27,370 nt of DNA from JAZRGE01 sp045644025 (GTDB taxonomy: Bacteria; Bacillota; Clostridia; Oscillospirales; Acutalibacteraceae), in contig JAZRGE010000060.1 in assembly GCA_045644025.1 (NCBI GenBank), forward strand, positions 1 to 27,370, in the 5' to 3' direction. The notes under the pieces were generated by a model. The model saw nothing but the letters and a program-made list of their open reading frames with translations. It was not told where the DNA came from and did no database searches. Both the position numbers and the translations under genes were made by a program. Below, one piece after another: positions 21,444 through 27,370 of this stretch. Numbering within the stretch: position 1 is the first letter of the stretch; each line of letters starts with the position of its first letter.

Positions 21444-21473
21444 ATTATACCATATCGGAAGATGAAAAGTCAA
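21444..21473 (-). promoter_or_regulatory. Promoter of the SurA-like lipoprotein gene
   Basis: Minus strand -35 TTGACT (21473-21468), an 18-bp spacer starting TTTC, and a perfect -10 TATAAT (21449-21444). The -35 box is also the start of the U-tract of the preceding terminator. Confidence 0.85.
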
Positions 21474-21499
21474 GCGACCAAGCCCGAAGGCTTGGTCGC
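21474..21499 (-). terminator. Terminator after the acidic bitopic protein gene
   Basis: A perfect 11-bp stem GCGACCAAGCC/GGCTTGGTCGC closed by a TTCG tetraloop on the minus strand, followed by TTGACTTTTC, which doubles as the -35 region of the next promoter. Confidence 0.85.
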
Positions 21500-21506
21500 T
21501 GTTCAA

Positions 21507-22106
21507 TTAGGATCGGGGCCTGCGGGGCACTTGCCTGCCTGCCTTTAATTTCTTTTTAGGCGCCTTTTTATCCTTAGAGCCACTCTTTTTATATTTCACG
21601 TTCACATACACCAAAGCAAGCAAACAGAGCATACCTACCACGGTGGTGAGCACCATAAGCCTGGCAGCCAATCCGCGAAGATCGAATATATCCTTCTTCA
21701 CGTTATCTTTATTGCTGGCAGCGGGAATTTTGGAGCCCGAAACAACGCTGATCGTCATATCCGTATCTGTCCAATCGCCGTTGTTGACGCCGCCGATGGG
21801 CTGATCGGAAGGTATTCTTATTTCGGATGTGGTTGTGCTGTCGCTCTCGGAGCCCGATTCGGGGTCATCCCCCTCTTCACCGCTTTCGGCGCTCTCATCA
21901 CCCTCGCTGCCCGTGCTCTCATCACTTCCAACGCTCTCGATGCTTTCGGTATCCGATCCGGAATCTCCTTCGCTCTCGGTGACAACCGATGTGGTTGTCT
22001 GAGCGTCGTCCTCACCTTCACCGGTGGCAGCAGCCAGCACAGTAAGCATTGTGGCACACATAAGCACGGCCACCAAAGCCACAAGTATATTGCTAATTTT
22101 TTTCAA
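21507..22106 (-). CDS. Secreted, acidic Ser/Glu-rich protein with C-terminal membrane anchor
   Basis: Not recognised as a named family. From the TTG at 22106 it is 199 residues. There is a signal peptide (MKKISNILVALVAVLMCATM, likely cleaved near AAA-T at 27) and a low-complexity segment about 28-98 made almost only of Ser, Thr, Gly, Asp and Glu. A short folded-looking stretch (PIGGVNNGDWTDTDMTISVV) follows, then a transmembrane helix at about 150-170 and a tail with about ten Lys/Arg. This predicts an extracellular acidic stalk anchored in the membrane. The ATG at 22115 is fused to GGGAG with no spacing; the TTG has nine bases of spacing and gives a normal MKK start. It is cotranscribed with proS. 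Confidence 0.7.
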   Translation of the reverse strand: MKKISNILVALVAVLMCATMLTVLAAATGEGEDDAQTTTSVVTESEGDSGSDTESIESVGSDESTGSEGDESAESGEEGDDPESGSESDSTTTSEIRIPSDQPIGGVNNGDWTDTDMTISVVSGSKIPAASNKDNVKKDIFDLRGLAARLMVLTTVVGMLCLLALVYVNVKYKKSGSKDKKAPKKKLKAGRQVPRRPRS

Positions 22107-22123
22107 AAGATTCATCTCCCGAA

Positions 22124-23560
22124 TCAATAAGCCTTGCCCCAATAGAGGCTTGTTTTGGCTTCCTTGCCGCAGCAAACGCATTTGCCGGTGATCATTTCAT
22201 TATCCTTCAAGGGAATGCATCTGGAGGAAACGCCCGCCTTTTCCTTAAGAGCATCCTCACATTCTCTCTCGCCGCACCAATCGGCCTTGATAAAGCCGGG
22301 CTTATTTTCGGCAGCCTCGATCATCTCGGCCAGATCTTTAACGCTGTAGGTCATACTCTCGCGACGAGCAAGAGCCTTCTCATAAAGCGCTGTGTTCAGC
22401 TCTTCAAGCATTGCAGGAATCACATTCTCCAGCTCGGAAAGCTTCACAAATGTCTTTTCCCTATTATCTCTGCGCACGATCACGCACTGATCATTCTCAA
22501 TATCTCTGGGGCCGATCTCAAGGCGGAGCGGCACACCCTTCATTTCGTATTCGGCATATTTCCAGCCGGGAGAATTATCCGAAACATCGATATGAGCGCG
22601 GCAGAAGCCGTTGAGCTTTTCGTAGATCTCGGTTGCCTTTTCCACAACGCCGGGCTTGTGGCTCGCCACAGGCACAACCACAACCTGCCAGGGCGCCACC
22701 GCAGGAGGCAGCACAAGGCCGTTGTCGTCGCCATGAGTCATGATAATGGCGCCGATAATGCGTGTGGAAATACCCCAAGAAGTCTGGAACGGATAGGAAA
22801 ACTTATTATCCTTATCGGCAAACTGAATATCAAAGGCTTTGGCAAAGCCATCGCCGAAATAGTGGGATGTGCCCGACTGCAGAGCCTTACCATCGTGCAT
22901 CATAGCCTCAATGGTGTAGGTCTCCTCTGCACCCGCAAAGCGCTCCTTCTCGGTCTTAATTCCCTTGATCACAGGGATCGCAAGATATTTCTCGGCAAAC
23001 TCTGCATAAACGTTCAGCATCTGAACTGTTTCTGCCTTTGCTTCTTCGGCGGTGGCGTGAATGGTGTGGCCTTCCTGCCAATGGAACTCACGGGAACGAA
23101 GGAAGGGCCTTGTAGTCTTTTCCCAGCGCACCACAGAGCACCACTGGTTATAAGGCTTGGGCAGATCGCGATAGGAATGAATTATGTTCTTATAGTGCTC
23201 GCAGAAAAGAGTCTCGGATGTGGGGCGCACGCAAAGCCTTTCTTCCAGCTTTTCGTTGCCGCCGTGAGTGACCCAGGCCACCTCGGGAGCAAAACCCTCC
23301 ACGTGGTCCTTTTCCTTCTGCAGCAGGCTTTCGGGGATAAACATAGGCATAGAAACGTTGCTATGGCCCGTGGCCTTAAACATCTTGTTCATAATAGCCT
23401 GGATATTCTCCCAGATAGCATATCCATAGGGGCGGATTATCATGCATCCCCTAACGCTGGAGTAATCGATAAGCTCGGCCTTTTTCACCACGTCGGTGTA
23501 CCATTGAGCAAAATCTTCCTCCATGGATGTGATTTCTTTAACTAATTTCTCGTTTGCCAT
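22124..23560 (-). CDS. proS: Prolyl-tRNA synthetase, short archaeal/eukaryal type
   Basis: A 478-residue class II enzyme that charges tRNA-Pro. The length and order (catalytic core at the N-terminus, anticodon-binding domain around 285-385, then a C-terminal domain with zinc-like cysteines C436, C464/C466/C467-type cluster near KCVCCGKEAKT) fit the type without the editing insertion (INS). Motif 2 is seen in RPFLRSREFHWQEGHTIHA, and motif 3 in GTRI-like SWGISTRIIGAIIMTHGDDN. Other signatures are CVRPTSETLF and QSGTSHYFGDGFAKAF. The stop is TGA. The Shine-Dalgarno is weak. It has its own promoter and is followed by the acidic membrane protein after 8-17 nt. Confidence 0.95.
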   Translation of the reverse strand: MANEKLVKEITSMEEDFAQWYTDVVKKAELIDYSSVRGCMIIRPYGYAIWENIQAIMNKMFKATGHSNVSMPMFIPESLLQKEKDHVEGFAPEVAWVTHGGNEKLEERLCVRPTSETLFCEHYKNIIHSYRDLPKPYNQWCSVVRWEKTTRPFLRSREFHWQEGHTIHATAEEAKAETVQMLNVYAEFAEKYLAIPVIKGIKTEKERFAGAEETYTIEAMMHDGKALQSGTSHYFGDGFAKAFDIQFADKDNKFSYPFQTSWGISTRIIGAIIMTHGDDNGLVLPPAVAPWQVVVVPVASHKPGVVEKATEIYEKLNGFCRAHIDVSDNSPGWKYAEYEMKGVPLRLEIGPRDIENDQCVIVRRDNREKTFVKLSELENVIPAMLEELNTALYEKALARRESMTYSVKDLAEMIEAAENKPGFIKADWCGERECEDALKEKAGVSSRCIPLKDNEMITGKCVCCGKEAKTSLYWGKAY

Positions 23561-23592
23561 TTATTTCACCATCTTATGTTTATTACTAAAGC

Positions 23593-23621
23593 ATTATATT
23601 GTATTTACCCCGAATTTTCAA
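23593..23621 (-). promoter_or_regulatory. Promoter of proS
   Basis: Minus strand -35 TTGAAA (23621-23616), a 17-bp spacer and perfect -10 TATAAT (23598-23593). A short repeat ACCCC/GGGGT overlaps the -35 and spacer. There is no convincing terminator between folK and this promoter. Confidence 0.8.
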
Positions 23622-23635
23622 GGGGTTTATGCCCA

Positions 23636-24115
23636 TTAGGGGCAAATAAGTTGCTCTGTTGTGAGCTTCACGCCTTCATCGCCAAGTTCCTTAAGCCGTT
23701 TTTTCAACGGCGGAGTTTTCATAATGTCGGAAAGGGGCATAAGCACAAAGGCTCTGCCCCCCATTCGGGGATGCGGCACCGTGAGCTCTGGAGTGGCTTC
23801 TTCGTAGCCTTCATAAAGCAACAAATCCAGATCTATCACTCTCGGGCCGTTCTTCTTGGTGCGTATCCTGCCCATACCGGCCTCTATGCCAAGGCAGGCG
23901 CCTAATAATGCTTTGGGGGAAAGTTCTGTCTCCACCCTTATCACTGCATTATAAAAATTATCACAGGGTGGGCAGTCCACAGGCTCGGTCTCATATATTC
24001 GGGAAACAGCCGTGACCCTTGTGAGCGGAAGCGCCGCCACGGCAAAAGCCGCTCTGTTAAGATTCTCGGTGCGGTTGCCCAGATTTGTGCCCAACGCTAT
24101 ATATGCCTGGCTCAT
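23636..24115 (-). CDS. folK: 2-amino-4-hydroxy-6-hydroxymethyldihydropteridine pyrophosphokinase (HPPK)
   Basis: A 159-residue enzyme that transfers pyrophosphate from ATP to 6-hydroxymethyl-dihydropterin, the step before DHPS. All family motifs are present: AYIALGTNLGNR at the start, SRIYETEPVDCPPCDNFYN, the metal-binding Asp pair in GPRVIDLDLLLYEG, and VPHPRMGGRAFVLMPL. It is the last gene of the folate operon. GGAGC upstream overlaps the folB stop region (2-nt gap). Confidence 0.95.
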   Translation of the reverse strand: MSQAYIALGTNLGNRTENLNRAAFAVAALPLTRVTAVSRIYETEPVDCPPCDNFYNAVIRVETELSPKALLGACLGIEAGMGRIRTKKNGPRVIDLDLLLYEGYEEATPELTVPHPRMGGRAFVLMPLSDIMKTPPLKKRLKELGDEGVKLTTEQLICP

Positions 24116-24117
24116 TT

Positions 24118-24477
24118 TTATCTGCTCCTTGTTATCTCTACTGCCGCGTAATCAAAAACGGCATTCATCGGCGCATCGGGCTTTTTAAGAACCAGCGTGA
24201 TGCGCTCTATCATAGGAAAGCTATCCAGCAGGGAATCGCAAACCACCTGCGCCGCACGCTCTATAAGATCGTATTTTTCGGCGCAGAAGGCGGCCGAGAT
24301 CACCTTTCGCATTGCAGAATAGCTTATGGTGTCGTCCACGTTATCGGTGGCACAGGGCTTGGAAAGATCGGCTTGGGCCACGATATCCAACACAAACTTC
24401 TGGCCGTTTTCCTTTTCTTCGGGATTCACCCCATGAAAGGCAAAAATCTCAAGGCCTTTTATTATCACCTTATCCAA
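24118..24477 (-). CDS. folB: Dihydroneopterin aldolase, probable TTG start
   Basis: A 119-residue enzyme that converts dihydroneopterin to 6-hydroxymethyl-dihydropterin and glycolaldehyde. It has the N-terminal DKVIIKGLEIFAFHGVNPEE, GQKFVLDIVAQADLS and the catalytic-Lys region LVLKKPDAPM. An ATG at 24486 overlaps the folP stop as ATGA, but AGGAG is directly attached to it. The TTG at 24477 is nine bases from AGGAG and reproduces the M-D-K start of relatives, so it is preferred. It sits in the middle of the folate operon. Confidence 0.93.
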   Translation of the reverse strand: MDKVIIKGLEIFAFHGVNPEEKENGQKFVLDIVAQADLSKPCATDNVDDTISYSAMRKVISAAFCAEKYDLIERAAQVVCDSLLDSFPMIERITLVLKKPDAPMNAVFDYAAVEITRSR

Positions 24478-24482
24478 GCTTT

Positions 24483-25271
24483 TCATCTCCTGAATCTAAT
24501 ATCGTCTTGAGCGGCAAACTTAGCCGCAAGAGCCACGTTGTGCACCCTTATAATATCTGCTCCGCCGGCTATAGCTATAGAATGCAGCTGAGCCGTGGCT
24601 TCGTCGCGCTCATCGGCTTTTTCTATACCGCTAAAATAGCCCACGCACCTTTTGCGGGATGCCGCCATAAGATAGGCGAAACCTTGGGGCTTTATATCGG
24701 CAGTGCGCTTTATAATCTCAAGGCATTCTTCGTTGCCCTTGCCAAACCCAATACCGGGATCAAGGCAAATATTTTCCTTCGGCACGCCAAGCTCCATTGC
24801 TTCGGCCGCCAAGGCATTGAGCGAGTCTTTAACCGCCTCGGGAGTGCCTGCCCTGCTCATAAGCACCCAGGCAGCAGAATATTCCTTCACCACTTCGGCC
24901 ATTTCCCTTTCGGCACGGCCGCTCACGTCATTTATCATTATAGCCCCTGCGGCCAGCGCCTTGCGTGCCACTTCGGGGTAGTAGGTATCCACCGAAAACG
25001 GTATGCCGTTTTCCTTTAATCCATGCAAAACATCGGCTATCCTTGCCCATTCTTCCTCGGGGCCTATCTCGGTGCTTCCGGGGCGCGTGGATTGCCCGCC
25101 CACATCGATTATATCAGCGCCCTGCTTTATCATTTCAAGGGCGGCAGCCACGGCCGCATCGGCGCTGTTATAGTGCCCACCATCCGAAAAAGAATCGGGA
25201 GTGATATTAAGAATGCCCATTATATACGTGCGCTTGCCCAGCGGCCAGCAAATATCTCTAAGGTTCAGCAT
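24483..25271 (-). CDS. folP: Dihydropteroate synthase
   Basis: A 262-residue TIM-barrel enzyme that joins p-aminobenzoate to hydroxymethyl-dihydropterin pyrophosphate; the target of sulfonamides. The pyrophosphate loop IMGILNITPDSFSDGG, the second loop DVGGQSTRPGSTEI, then MINDVSG, DPGIGFGK, ASRKR (residues 205-208) and the terminal IRVHNV are all present. No obvious duplication after the STRPG loop is seen. The start has no Shine-Dalgarno and lies four bases after the folE stop, so it probably relies on coupling. Confidence 0.95.
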   Translation of the reverse strand: MLNLRDICWPLGKRTYIMGILNITPDSFSDGGHYNSADAAVAAALEMIKQGADIIDVGGQSTRPGSTEIGPEEEWARIADVLHGLKENGIPFSVDTYYPEVARKALAAGAIMINDVSGRAEREMAEVVKEYSAAWVLMSRAGTPEAVKDSLNALAAEAMELGVPKENICLDPGIGFGKGNEECLEIIKRTADIKPQGFAYLMAASRKRCVGYFSGIEKADERDEATAQLHSIAIAGGADIIRVHNVALAAKFAAQDDIRFRR

Positions 25272-25275
25272 GGGC

Positions 25276-25836
25276 TTATTTCTGTGTGAGCAGAGCCATA
25301 ACTTCGCTGCGGGTGCGCATATCCGAGCGCATCACTCCGCGCAGAGCCGAAGTCTGAGTCTTTGCTCCGCTGGCCTTCACACCACGCATTGTCATGCACA
25401 GGTGCTCGGCCTCGATTATCACGGCCACGCCGCGAGCTCCCACAGCCTGCTCTATAAAATCGGCTATCTGGCTTGTGAGCCTTTCCTGCACCTGAGGGCG
25501 CCTGGCATAGCAATTCACTATTCTTGCCAGCTTAGAAAGCCCGATTATCTTGCCTTCACCCGGAATATATGCGATATGAGCCACACCCACAAAGGGCAAC
25601 AAATGATGCTCGCACATAGAATAAAGGGGAATGTCACGCACGGTGACCATTTCGTCTTCCCCTTCCTGATTAAAGAGCTTTATATGCTCCTTCGGATCGG
25701 AATTAAGGCCGCCGAACACTTCCTCAAACATATTGGCCACCCTTTTAGGTGTCTCCACAAGGCCTTCGCGACTCGGATCTTCGCCGATGGCCTCCAATAT
25801 ATCTCTCACAGCGTTTTCTATCTTCTGCTTGTCCAT
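25276..25836 (-). CDS. folE: GTP cyclohydrolase I
   Basis: A 186-residue enzyme that opens GTP to dihydroneopterin triphosphate, the first step of folate synthesis. Zinc ligands are C75 and H78 (in YSMCEHHLLPF) and C147 (AEHLCMTMRGV). The segments GLVETPKRVANMFEEVFGGL, IPGEGKIIGLSKLARIVNCY and RPQVQERLTSQIADFI are typical of FolE type IA. ATG 25836 with AAGGAG ten bases upstream is chosen; the longer frame from 25875 starts within the leader. It is the first gene of the folate operon. Confidence 0.97.
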   Translation of the reverse strand: MDKQKIENAVRDILEAIGEDPSREGLVETPKRVANMFEEVFGGLNSDPKEHIKLFNQEGEDEMVTVRDIPLYSMCEHHLLPFVGVAHIAYIPGEGKIIGLSKLARIVNCYARRPQVQERLTSQIADFIEQAVGARGVAVIIEAEHLCMTMRGVKASGAKTQTSALRGVMRSDMRTRSEVMALLTQK

Positions 25837-25886
25837 TTTATGAACACTCCTTGGCCGCCAAAAGCAGGCGGGCATATTATTTTGTT

Positions 25887-25915
25887 ATTATACCACAAAA
25901 TCCCGCCCTTGCCAA
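25887..25915 (-). promoter_or_regulatory. Promoter of the folate operon
   Basis: Minus strand -35 TTGGCA (25915-25910), a 17-bp spacer ending TGTGG, and perfect -10 TATAAT (25892-25887). The leader contains a small CCGCC/GGCGG hairpin just after the likely start site. Confidence 0.82.
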
Positions 25916-25933
25916 TAGTTTTATAAAATAATA

Positions 25934-25956
25934 CCCGCCCCGAATTTCGGGGCGGG
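25934..25956 (-). terminator. Terminator after the second lipoprotein gene
   Basis: A GC-rich inverted repeat CCCGCCCCG/CGGGGCGGG with a 5-nt loop, followed on the minus strand by TATTATTTTATAAAA. It is eight bases after the stop codon. Confidence 0.8.
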
Positions 25957-25963
25957 GTGTGGA

Positions 25964-26476
25964 TTACCATATCGGTTCTAAATCTTCAACCACTTTCAGT
26001 ATCTTTGCTCTGAACTCATCATAGTTTTTTATAACATATGTATCGCCCGAGCGCCCTGCATATGACCCTATCACCGTGGCTGAGCCATCCTCATATATCG
26101 GAAGGCCATAGTCTTCGCCGGCTATAGACACACTAAATCCGGACTGCCTTTCAAGTTCCGCTTTACGTATCGGCGGTGTAGTTGCTTCCAATTCCATAGC
26201 GGAAATTGCAGCAATCGCCTCGTCAATATCTGTTTCATCAATTTCATACGTATGAACATCTGTGCCATCGTGATAATAATACCTTATATATTCTATATCT
26301 TCGGCAGAAGTTATTTTTTCAATGACCTTTTGTGTGACGTCTATCGTAGCAGGCAGTTGCGACGATGGATTACTAACGGGTTCTTCCTTACAGCCCACCA
26401 ACGAAAACGCCAGAACGATTGAGAGAAAAGCCGACAAAACAACGAATAATTTACTGCGTTTAACTGCTTTTTTCAT
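25964..26476 (-). CDS. Small lipoprotein of unknown function, related to the domain in the 20288-21394 lipoprotein
   Basis: A 170-residue predicted lipoprotein with a positively charged start (MKKAVKRSKL), a hydrophobic core and lipobox SLVGC at Cys29. The mature part, about residues 45-168, is one alpha/beta domain: strand, helix (DIDEAIAAISAMELEAT), strands, then TYVIKNYDEFRAKILKVVED. The order of elements and the acidic Asp-rich helix start match the N-terminal domain of the other lipoprotein, though identity is low. The start at 26476 is chosen by signal peptide and AGGTGG; the longer frame crosses the promoter. It is monocistronic. Confidence 0.78.
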   Translation of the reverse strand: MKKAVKRSKLFVVLSAFLSIVLAFSLVGCKEEPVSNPSSQLPATIDVTQKVIEKITSAEDIEYIRYYYHDGTDVHTYEIDETDIDEAIAAISAMELEATTPPIRKAELERQSGFSVSIAGEDYGLPIYEDGSATVIGSYAGRSGDTYVIKNYDEFRAKILKVVEDLEPIW

Positions 26477-26500
26477 TAGACTTAGCCACCTTTCTTTAGT

Positions 26501-26519
26501 ATGGCACCTGCGGTGCCAT
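26501..26519 (-). promoter_or_regulatory. 5'-terminal mRNA hairpin, copy 2
   Basis: ATGGCACC/GGTGCCAT with a 3-nt loop, identical to 21421-21439 and extended by one T-A pair. It starts four bases after the -10 box, as in copy 1. Confidence 0.85.
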
Positions 26520-26523
26520 AAGC

Positions 26524-26553
26524 ATTTTATCATATTGAGGGGCGAAAAGTCAA
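26524..26553 (-). promoter_or_regulatory. Promoter of the second lipoprotein gene
   Basis: Minus strand -35 TTGACT (26553-26548), an 18-bp spacer starting TTTC, and -10 TAAAAT (26529-26524). The architecture is the same as 21444-21473. Confidence 0.82.
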
Positions 26554-26561
26554 GAAAGCAA

Positions 26562-26589
26562 AAGCAGAACACCCCACAGTGTTCTGCTT
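26562..26589 (-). terminator. Terminator of the small-gene cluster
   Basis: An 11-bp stem AAGCAGAACAC/GTGTTCTGCTT (26562-26572 with 26579-26589) followed by TTTGCTTTCTTGAC on the minus strand. It overlaps the stop codon of the upstream gene and runs into the -35 box of the next promoter. Confidence 0.78.
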
Positions 26590-26851
26590 AAAGCAAAATA
26601 TATAGCAACGCCATCAGAAGCAAGCGGTCGCAATCCTCCCCCGATAGAAGAAACAAAAGCCCCAGAATAAGTATGTGATCGGAATCCATTCTGCCCCCAA
26701 GCCCCAAAGATTCCAATATATCCATGGGCAGCATTCCGCCCCTTGGTGCTCGGTAACCTTCGGCCACTCTTGGCGGAGGTGCTTTAGGCTGCGCCTTGCA
26801 CTTTGGCAAGGGCGGCGGCTCGGGCGCATATCTTCGATTTTGTTGCGGCAT
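26588..26851 (-). CDS. Small protein with Pro-rich N-terminus and hydrophobic C-terminal motif, unrecognised
   Basis: An 87-residue protein. Residues about 1-40 are rich in Pro, Arg and Lys (PEPPPLPKCKAQPKAPPPR). The C-terminus is two short hydrophobic repeats separated by acidic residues (DHILILGLLFLLSGEDCDR then LLLMALLYILL). This hydrophobic-acidic-hydrophobic ending is seen in many small proteins of spore-forming Clostridia, but I cannot name a family. The start is ATG 26851 with AAAGGTG upstream. It is the last gene of a three-gene cluster. Confidence 0.65.
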   Translation of the reverse strand: MPQQNRRYAPEPPPLPKCKAQPKAPPPRVAEGYRAPRGGMLPMDILESLGLGGRMDSDHILILGLLFLLSGEDCDRLLLMALLYILL

Positions 26852-26870
26852 AAAATCACCTTTTCGCAAA

Positions 26871-27209
26871 TTATAAAAGCCCTTTATCCGAAATTAGGGG
26901 CAGCAACGATGCTATTCGAAGCAGTTTCACAGCCCTATCCACCCTATCCTGACGCTTGGCGCTTAAATGGGGCTTTAAGGCTATCAGCAGACGTGTGCGA
27001 TCATCCTGCGCATCGCTGGAAAGCAGTCGGCCTATCTGCATGATCGTGCCCATATCTCCCAAGTCGCCAAAAGCCGCCGAAAGATCGGGGGTCTCCTTTT
27101 TCTCCGCCCCACCGAAAAGGCTTTCGGCCATCTTCTTCATTCGTTCCAGCTCTTCGGGATCTTCCAGCAATCGGGATATCCCTGCGCTGAGTTCATCCAT
27201 ATTTTCCAT
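26871..27209 (-). CDS. Conserved-looking helical protein of unknown function
   Basis: A 112-residue, mainly helical protein without a signal peptide. It begins MENMDELSAGISRLLEDPEE and has an amphipathic middle (MGTIMQIGRLLSSDAQDDRT). It ends in a basic helical segment (LIALKPHLSAKRQDRVDRAV) and a hydrophobic tail LASLLPLISDKGLL-like. The ATG directly follows the TAG of the previous gene with no gap, indicating coupling. I recognise the style from Clostridia but cannot assign a function. Confidence 0.65.
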   Translation of the reverse strand: MENMDELSAGISRLLEDPEELERMKKMAESLFGGAEKKETPDLSAAFGDLGDMGTIMQIGRLLSSDAQDDRTRLLIALKPHLSAKRQDRVDRAVKLLRIASLLPLISDKGLL

Positions 27210-27370
27210 CTATTTGTTCCCCTTCAAAAACATCTTCATTATCTCCTGTGCCTTAGGGCTCTTAAGCAACCGCTCGGCCGCTTCCCTATCGGCTATCACG
27301 GATTTTATTTGTGCGGCGGTATCGGCATCCAGCGAAGCCAACACCTTGTTCATCTCTCCGTTTTCCACGG
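27210..27370 (-). CDS. C-terminal part of a small helical protein (runs off the window)
   Basis: The last 52 residues of a frame open to the window edge: VENGEMNKVLASLDADTAAQ followed by IKSVIADREAAERLLKSPKA and QEIMKMFLKGNK, then TAG. It is Lys/Glu/Ala-rich and predicted helical. The downstream gene starts on the next base, so the two are coupled. No family recognised. Confidence 0.6.
   Translation of the reverse strand, partial: VENGEMNKVLASLDADTAAQIKSVIADREAAERLLKSPKAQEIMKMFLKGNK

Noticed and set aside
1..27370. CRISPR arrays, insertion sequences, prophage genes, attachment sites or origins
   Set aside because: No direct-repeat arrays, transposase or integrase genes, or terminal inverted repeats were seen. 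The only stretch above 300 bases without a gene is 19872-20287, which is accounted for by the S10 leader, promoter, A-tracts and a terminator.

Overview
The window reads as a chromosomal segment of a Clostridia-like Firmicute of intermediate GC content. The family assignment is an inference from four things: the S10-spc-alpha gene order with the map / KOW-protein / infA insertion, zinc-type ribosomal proteins (S4, S14, L24 and L36 all keep cysteine pairs), a short archaeal-type prolyl-tRNA synthetase, and strong consensus sigma-A promoters with AGGAGG ribosome binding sites. Every gene lies on the minus strand, so transcription runs from high to low coordinates.

Layout in the direction of transcription. 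(1) 27370-26588: the end of a cluster of three small, unrecognised genes. (2) 26519-25964: a lipoprotein gene. (3) 25836-23636: a folate operon, folE-folP-folB-folK. (4) 23560-21507: proS followed by an acidic, serine-rich membrane-anchored protein. (5) 21439-20288: a second lipoprotein gene with a SurA-like region. (6) 20168-4316: one continuous ribosomal supercluster. It has its own strong promoter and a structured leader of about 260 nt, followed by rpsJ-rplC-rplD-rplW-rplB-rpsS-rplV-rpsC-rplP-rpmC-rpsQ-rplN-rplX-rplE-rpsZ-rpsH-rplF-rplR-rpsE-rpmD-rplO-secY-adk-map-KOW-infA-rpmJ-rpsM-rpsK-rpsD-rpoA-rplQ, then tRNA-Gly(CCC), tRNA-Val(CAC) and a good terminator. (7) 4216-3479: a nitroreductase. 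(8) 3340-943: a DUF2975 membrane protein, an Xre-type regulator and a large DUF4153/DUF4173-type membrane protein. (9) 857-1: deoC and the start of deoD.

Most of the window is core machinery: translation, transcription, secretion, folate synthesis and deoxynucleoside salvage. I do not see a defence island, CRISPR array, prophage or insertion sequence. The points most worth a second look are regulatory or in the reading frames. rplP has an in-frame TGA exactly at an otherwise conserved tryptophan. A candidate H-type pseudoknot sits between rpsD and rpoA. The two lipoprotein genes, 5 kb apart, share an identical promoter plus 5'-terminal hairpin cassette and probably a protein domain. The S10 leader is strongly structured and is preceded by phased A-tracts. 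Three genes appear to start at TTG, with a decoy ATG fused to the Shine-Dalgarno sequence.
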